Assembly: GCA_021736505.1 (NCBI GenBank)
Contig: JAIPFU010000016.1
Coordinates: 1-19,645 of the forward strand
DNA from: Spirochaetia bacterium
GTDB lineage: Bacteria; Spirochaetota; Spirochaetia; PWKH01
Reading direction: 5' to 3'
DNA length: 19,645 nt
Part shown: positions 15,564 to 19,645 of the stretch, one piece after another
How positions within the stretch are numbered: position 1 is the stretch's first letter
Layout of the letters: every line of letters begins with the position of its first letter
Translations under genes and position numbers: made by a program
The notes under the pieces: model-generated
What the model saw: the letters and a program-made list of their open reading frames with translations, nothing else
Database searches by the model: none
Told to the model about the DNA's origin: nothing

Positions 15564-17063
15564 ATGGGAAAGATGTTTTTTTATCTAGTATTCATTCTTG
15601 TTATTAACCTTCCTTTGTCGGCGTACTCTATACAAACATGTGTAAAGGAACGAACTATTAACATAAAATGTACTGAAATTGAGCTAAGGGAGTATCTTCT
15701 TGATGTTTACGTAACTGCAGATGAAAAAGGAGATAGAGTGATGGAGTTCATGCTCGAATCTGATGCTTCCTGGGAAGGAGGATTAGGAAAGCTTAATTTT
15801 ACAGGTTTTTTGGATAAGTATGAGAATCCCGGCAAGTTAACATCATTTCGGTCCCTGGAGAAAGTCTTTCCCGTGAATGTTAATATAACGGAGTTTAATA
15901 CATCTCTAGGAGCTTTCTTCGGATATGCAGATATTATCCCTGCACTTAAACTTGATGTATGCTTTTTTGGTGAAACTATCTATTCGGAAACGGATGATAC
16001 TGATTGGGGTCATTCAGAAACAGTAGGGGGAGATCCAAACCCTGAGTCTATTGATAATACTGTCATGGATGTGATACTACCCGGCAGTATCAGCAGAAAT
16101 ACCATAGGAATTGCCGTTGGGAAATCCAGCGAACAAGTTAAGTTTTGGTATAGTGCCGCTGTGACAGACCTTCTGCATATACCGGAAGTTGAAGAGTTTC
16201 AAGAGCAATCCGTTTATGGAAGAAATGCATTTGTTTTAGATGAAGCTGTTCCCAATACCTGGTATCAGTCGGCGTGGGTTTTCATGAAAGGAGACAGGCA
16301 GAAAGTTTTTTTTGGCTTGGGCAGGAAATGGAATCTCTTTGAAAGAGATCAATGGTGGTTTGAAACAAAAGCCTCAGCTGAGAACGAAAATTTTCAAGGT
16401 GAATTCAGTTTTTTTGCAGCACCTTACGGGACCAAATCAATTAACGGAATACAGGATGAAACCATAGCAATTCTCGGAATCCAAACCTGCATCTATCCAG
16501 CAAAAGAGCTTACCTTGGGAACTGATTGGAACTATACGTTAACAAATCCCAGTCCATGGAGTAAGGATGTAAGCTTTCCGGGAAAAATAAACTGGGAAAC
16601 GTATACTAGGTTTAATAACGGTGTGAAGGGGAAGGAATTGGGAATTGAGCTGGCATATCAATATCGTTTCTACAATACCTATGCATCTGGTTCAAAAGGC
16701 ATAAGTGGAGAGACTAATAAAAACATGTATCGATGTATCACATTTACCTTTGATAAACAAATAAAAAACCTATCCTTGGTTTCTGAAAGCAGTATCTATA
16801 TCAGCAGAGATGAAGATGCTTTATGGGAAAAAATGGAACATGGTATAGAAGGAGAACTAGTATTTGAGTCAGCCGATTGTTCGATTAAAGGCAATCTCGA
16901 TTTTGAGTACCAATTTGGTGATAAAAGACTGAAAGAATACAGCACCGAAATAGAATATAGAAAAGAACTGTCCTGGGGAAGTTTTTCTTTACGATTGAAC
17001 GATTTTAAGAGCTTTGGCTTTCTTTGCAGGATACAAAACATAGATTTCAGTAAAAAAAACTGA
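15564..17063 (+). CDS. Exported, aromatic-rich orphan protein, possible outer-membrane beta-barrel
   Basis: I do not recognise the family. The 499-residue product begins with a clear signal peptide (MGKMFFYLVFILVINLPLSAYS, cleavage near residue 22). The rest is rich in Trp, Tyr and Phe with many short alternating hydrophobic/polar stretches (for example KVFFGLGRKWNLFERDQWWF and GIELAYQYRFYNTYASG), as expected for transmembrane beta-strands or a beta-sandwich. No lipobox and no helical membrane segment follow the signal. There is no Shine-Dalgarno sequence before ATG 15564 or ATG 15573; either may be the start. It stands alone between divergent ackA and a convergent repeat array. An outer-membrane porin-like role is a guess from composition. 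Confidence 0.6.
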   Translation: MGKMFFYLVFILVINLPLSAYSIQTCVKERTINIKCTEIELREYLLDVYVTADEKGDRVMEFMLESDASWEGGLGKLNFTGFLDKYENPGKLTSFRSLEKVFPVNVNITEFNTSLGAFFGYADIIPALKLDVCFFGETIYSETDDTDWGHSETVGGDPNPESIDNTVMDVILPGSISRNTIGIAVGKSSEQVKFWYSAAVTDLLHIPEVEEFQEQSVYGRNAFVLDEAVPNTWYQSAWVFMKGDRQKVFFGLGRKWNLFERDQWWFETKASAENENFQGEFSFFAAPYGTKSINGIQDETIAILGIQTCIYPAKELTLGTDWNYTLTNPSPWSKDVSFPGKINWETYTRFNNGVKGKELGIELAYQYRFYNTYASGSKGISGETNKNMYRCITFTFDKQIKNLSLVSESSIYISRDEDALWEKMEHGIEGELVFESADCSIKGNLDFEYQFGDKRLKEYSTEIEYRKELSWGSFSLRLNDFKSFGFLCRIQNIDFSKKN

Positions 17064-17090
17064 GAAGATGAAAACTGGTGAAATTCTTTC

Positions 17091-17251
17091 CTGCCCCAAA
17101 CCTGCCTAAGTCTGCCCAAAACCTGCTCAAAATCTGCCCAAAACCTGCTCAAAATCTGCCCAAAACCTGCTCAAAATCTGCCCAAAACCTGTTAAAAATC
17201 TGCCCAAAACCTGTTAAACCCTGTTAAACCCTGACAAAATCTGCTCAAAAC
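17091..17251. repeat. 11-bp tandem repeat array (15 units) with phased A-tracts
   Basis: Fifteen consecutive units begin with CTG. The core alternates CTGCCCAAAAC and CTGCTCAAAAT (17112-17188), giving a 22-bp higher-order period; flanking units vary (CTGTTAAAAAT, CTGTTAAACC, CTGACAAAAT) and four are 10 bp. An A3-A5 run recurs every 10-11 bases, one per helical turn, which predicts intrinsically bent DNA. It fills most of the 205-base gap between the convergent orphan and mgtE genes. It has no unique spacers, so it is not CRISPR. Confidence 0.93.
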
Positions 17252-17268
17252 ATGTGATTTAAAAAGAG

Positions 17269-18612
17269 TTAAAGATTCAGCAGCAGCCTGGCTGTCTCAA
17301 AGTAAATCCCATACCCGCAGATATCTATTACCGTTGCCATCAGCGGTGTAGACATTACTGTAGGATCGAAACCCATTTTGTTGATGATCAGCGGAGCAAG
17401 AATTCCGATTAAATTGGAAATAATTACTACCAGCATAAGTGATATGCCGATTACAACTCCTTCGTGGATACCGACACCCGGCGGTAGAAGAATACTTCTA
17501 AAAATGATAACCAAACCAGTCAAGATACCCATTATTAAGCCGACAACACATTCTCTGGAAAATATTCTTCCGATGGATTTAAATTGAATATCCCCAGTTG
17601 CAAGGCCTCTGATCATCAAGGTTGAGGATTGGCTCCCGGCATTTCCACCTGTTTGAGTAATTACAGGCATGAAAATGATGAGAAAAGCTGCGCCGATCAT
17701 CATACTTTCGTAATGATGCAGTACATTGGCTGATATGGTGCCGAAAAAAAGGAGGACGATCAGCCAGGGAACGCGCTTTTTAACAAGACCCAAAATGTTA
17801 GTATCCATATAGGAAGTTGAAGTTCCGCTCATGGCTCCCATCTTATAGACATCTTCGGTCTGTTCTTCCCGAATAACATCGATAACATCATCAAAAGTTA
17901 CGATACCAATAAGAATATGGTCATGGTCCACAACCGGAACCGCCGCAAGGTCGTTAGTTTCGATAGTTCTCGCTACATCCTCCTGATCTGTATCATCATA
18001 TACAAAGACTGACTTGCTTTCCAGAATGGAGTTTATGATAGTATCATCTGAAGCAGAAAGAAGATCCTTCATTGGGATAGTTCCAAGAAATCGTTTAAGC
18101 TTATCTATTACATAAATATTGAAGACATATTCTACCTTATCGGCATTAGCACGAATAAATTGAACAGCTTGACCGACGGTGATATCTCCTTGTACAGCAA
18201 GATATCTCGGAGTCATTAAACCGGCAGCATCATCTTCATCAAAACGAAGAAGAAAGATCATTTCTCTTTTTGCTTCATTGCTCAAGTTTACCCAGACAGA
18301 ATCTCTAACCTCTTTGCTGACAGTCTGTATAATATCAACAATGTCATCGGGTTCCATCAAGTGAAAAAGCTGTTTTTTATTCTGTTGAGATATATTGCTG
18401 AGAATGGTTTCCTGATCCTGATACGGCAGTTCCAAGAGAAGATCAATTTTTAAATCGTAGGGCAGATCAGCAAACAAGTGGAGCGCTTCATCATCTTCAA
18501 GTTTACGCCACTCTTCAATCATCTCTTCCAAAGGAATGTTATAAAAAAATTCTTCCTGCTCTTCTTTCGTCATTTCACTTCTGTAAGCTAGAAAATGTTC
18601 CAGTTTTGTCAT
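17269..18612 (-). CDS. mgtE: MgtE-family magnesium transporter
   Basis: A 447-residue Mg2+ channel/transporter. The cytosolic N domain (about 1-130) has the repeated helical hairpins (LFADLPYDLKIDLLLELP, HLMEPDDIVDIIQTV). It is followed by a CBS pair (about 130-250; DLAAVPVVDHDHILIGIVTFDDVIDVI) that gates with Mg2+, and five membrane helices with the hallmark PVITQTGGNAGSQSSTLMIR and a conserved GFDPTVMSTPLMATVID near the end. A TTG at 18618 extends the frame by two codons, but AGGTGA (18619-18624) is spaced six bases from ATG 18612, which is preferred. It follows murB by 21 bases and shares its transcript. No Mg2+ riboswitch-like leader is present in that gap. Confidence 0.96.
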   Translation of the reverse strand: MTKLEHFLAYRSEMTKEEQEEFFYNIPLEEMIEEWRKLEDDEALHLFADLPYDLKIDLLLELPYQDQETILSNISQQNKKQLFHLMEPDDIVDIIQTVSKEVRDSVWVNLSNEAKREMIFLLRFDEDDAAGLMTPRYLAVQGDITVGQAVQFIRANADKVEYVFNIYVIDKLKRFLGTIPMKDLLSASDDTIINSILESKSVFVYDDTDQEDVARTIETNDLAAVPVVDHDHILIGIVTFDDVIDVIREEQTEDVYKMGAMSGTSTSYMDTNILGLVKKRVPWLIVLLFFGTISANVLHHYESMMIGAAFLIIFMPVITQTGGNAGSQSSTLMIRGLATGDIQFKSIGRIFSRECVVGLIMGILTGLVIIFRSILLPPGVGIHEGVVIGISLMLVVIISNLIGILAPLIINKMGFDPTVMSTPLMATVIDICGYGIYFETARLLLNL

Positions 18613-18633
18613 AAGCAATCACCTGCCATTCCC

Positions 18634-19530
18634 TTAGACTTGCCATTCGCCTATGAGACGAATTTCACGTTCTAATTCAATTCCTGTTTCATCTTTGACT
18701 TTTTCTTCTATGGTACGAATAAGATTCAAAACATCCTGGGCAGCTGCGGAACCATTGTTGATAATTATGTTTCCATGTTTTGGGGATATTTCTGCATCCC
18801 CTGAAGCATATCCTTTGAGTTGCAGGCTGTCGATAAGTTCACCTGCAGTTATTTCAAGATTAACAGGATTCTTAAAAATAGATCCTGCGGAAGGTTTTGA
18901 GTAATGCCCGTTTGCAACTCTTTCACTTCGAACTTTTTCCATTCTTTTTAGAATTGTTGTCGTGTTTTCAGGTTGAAGTCTGAATCCGGCTTCGAAGATA
19001 ATATTCCCAGTATCTGAAAAAGGAGAGTTTCTGTAAGAAAAGGTTCCGGCATCCTTCCATAAGCGCTTAAGCTTTCCTTCAGGAGTAAAATAATCGACCC
19101 ACTCGATGACAGAACCGATTTCACTACCGTAAGAACCTGCGTTTGCTGCAATACATCCACCTACCGTGCCGGGGATACCGGCTAAGTTTTCAAAACCGCT
19201 CAGTCCAGCGGAGGATGTCATTTTTATAAGTCTATGAATGTTCGCTCCAGCATAAGAAGAGACAAAAACTCCGCGTATGGAAATATCCGCAAAATTCTTC
19301 AAATCAATGACACAGCCTCGTATCCCTTTATCTGATATAAGAATATTAGAGCCGCTCCCAATGATAAAAGGGGGTGTCTCATTTTCTTTAAGGATGGACA
19401 GCATCCCTTCAATGTCCTCAAATGTTTCCGGGATGTAGTAATAGTCAGCTTTCCCGCCAATCCTGAAGCTTGTATGCCGAGCCATATTCTCGTCAGTGAG
19501 CAGTTGTCCACTTATGTTGATTTTTTTCAT
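18634..19530 (-). CDS. murB: UDP-N-acetylenolpyruvoylglucosamine reductase (MurB)
   Basis: Reduces UDP-GlcNAc-enolpyruvate to UDP-MurNAc with FAD and NADPH in peptidoglycan precursor synthesis. The 298-residue protein has the short type II form: HTSFRIGGKADYY (19-31), the FAD-binding IIGSGSNIL (56-64), GFENLAGIPGTVGGCIAANAG (112-132), FSYRNSPF (R167), the active-site KPSAGSIFKNP (S217) and ELEREIRLIG with the catalytic Glu near the end. An in-frame GTG at 19554 would add eight residues and sits almost at the predicted transcription start. ATG 19530 is preferred because family similarity begins after it, though neither has a clear Shine-Dalgarno sequence. It is first in the murB-mgtE operon. 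Confidence 0.95.
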   Translation of the reverse strand: MKKINISGQLLTDENMARHTSFRIGGKADYYYIPETFEDIEGMLSILKENETPPFIIGSGSNILISDKGIRGCVIDLKNFADISIRGVFVSSYAGANIHRLIKMTSSAGLSGFENLAGIPGTVGGCIAANAGSYGSEIGSVIEWVDYFTPEGKLKRLWKDAGTFSYRNSPFSDTGNIIFEAGFRLQPENTTTILKRMEKVRSERVANGHYSKPSAGSIFKNPVNLEITAGELIDSLQLKGYASGDAEISPKHGNIIINNGSAAAQDVLNLIRTIEEKVKDETGIELEREIRLIGEWQV

Positions 19531-19561
19531 TCTTTCTTTTACATTGATTGTCACAAGCTAT

Positions 19562-19590
19562 ATAATACGGTATTTTGTATATCAGGGCAA
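19562..19590 (-). promoter_or_regulatory. Candidate sigma-70-type promoter of murB-mgtE
   Basis: On the minus strand, TTGCCC (19590-19585) and TATTAT (19567-19562) are separated by exactly 17 bases, matching the -35 and -10 consensus at 4/6 and 5/6. Transcription would begin near 19555, giving about 25 untranslated bases before ATG 19530, or a leaderless message if GTG 19554 is used. Confidence 0.55.
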
Positions 19591-19618
19591 ACGGATATTT
19601 GAAATAATGAGAGGATCT

Positions 19619-19645
19619 ATGAAACTTTTTTTTTATAATACCATG
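19619..19645 (+). CDS. Start of a + strand gene, cut by window end
   Basis: ATG at 19619 follows a GAGAGGA ribosome-like site by about four bases and opens MKLFFYNTM before the window ends. The F-Y-N-T start is reminiscent of bacterial cysteinyl-tRNA synthetases, which often begin with LYNTLTRKKE, but nine residues cannot establish this. It is divergent from murB. Confidence 0.4.

Noticed and set aside
16796..17152. Minus-strand frame running into the tandem repeat, with repeated Trp-Ala-Asp-Phe-Glu wording
   Set aside because: The repetition comes from the 11-bp DNA repeat, whose period shifts the frame. Most of the frame is antisense to the exported orphan gene.
17091..17251. CRISPR array
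   Set aside because: Units are 10-11 bp and contiguous with no unique spacers, and no cas genes are nearby.
18619..18633. Mg2+ riboswitch before mgtE
   Set aside because: Only 21 bases separate murB and mgtE, too short for a known Mg2+-sensing leader.

Overview
The window looks like a piece of a free-living, fermentative spirochaete chromosome of moderate to low GC. The support is indirect. The sugar-binding protein has a signal peptide ending in AAGQQE, a pattern common in spirochaetal binding proteins. Several proteins (a long acetate kinase, an orphan outer-membrane-like protein, RbsA/AraG-type transport) also fit that group. No rRNA, tRNA, transposase or CRISPR array was seen, and genus-level placement is not possible from sequence reading alone.

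Layout. (1) Positions 2-2479, + strand: the end of a GH9-type glycosidase followed by a complete GH20-type beta-N-acetylhexosaminidase, a pair that suggests amino-sugar or chitin-oligomer breakdown. (2) 2460-5626, - strand: a two-gene regulatory operon. It encodes an NtrC-family sigma-54 activator and, overlapping it by 4 bases, a soluble histidine kinase whose N-terminal third is an AraG/RbsA-like ABC ATPase domain. (3) 5627-5921: a divergent control region holding a cluster of ATGRGAA half-sites, an IHF-like match and a textbook -24/-12 promoter. (4) 5922-13926, + strand: an operon encoding an AraF-like binding protein, an AraG-like double ATPase, an AraH-like permease, two URO-D-superfamily proteins, an aldose-1-epimerase-like protein and a third URO-D-superfamily protein. 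(5) 14075-15421, - strand: acetate kinase. (6) 15564-17063, + strand: an exported, aromatic-rich orphan protein, probably of the outer membrane. (7) 17091-17251: a 15-copy, 11-bp tandem repeat with phased A-tracts. (8) 17269-19530, - strand: murB then mgtE, with a good sigma-70-type promoter. (9) 19619-19645: the first nine codons of a + strand gene.

The most interesting system is the circuit formed by parts 2 to 4. The kinase has no membrane segment and no classical input domain. Instead it carries a copy of the kind of ATPase domain that normally docks on an AraH/RbsC-type permease, and it sits next to such a transporter. That domain keeps Walker A and the Walker B Asp-Glu but has lost the ABC signature and the switch histidine, so it looks like an ATP-binding docking or sensing module, not a transport motor. 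The inference is that the kinase senses the sugar transporter (occupancy or flux) through this domain, phosphorylates the sigma-54 activator, and so switches on the transporter and URO-D operon from the -24/-12 promoter.

The cargo of the operon is also unusual. No arabinose isomerase, kinase or epimerase is present. Instead there are three divergent URO-D-superfamily proteins, all with an H-x-D-G motif where MtaA-type methyltransferases have H-x-C. The binding protein resembles AraF but differs at two ligand-contact positions. The substrate is therefore unknown; a modified (for example O-methylated) sugar is one testable guess.
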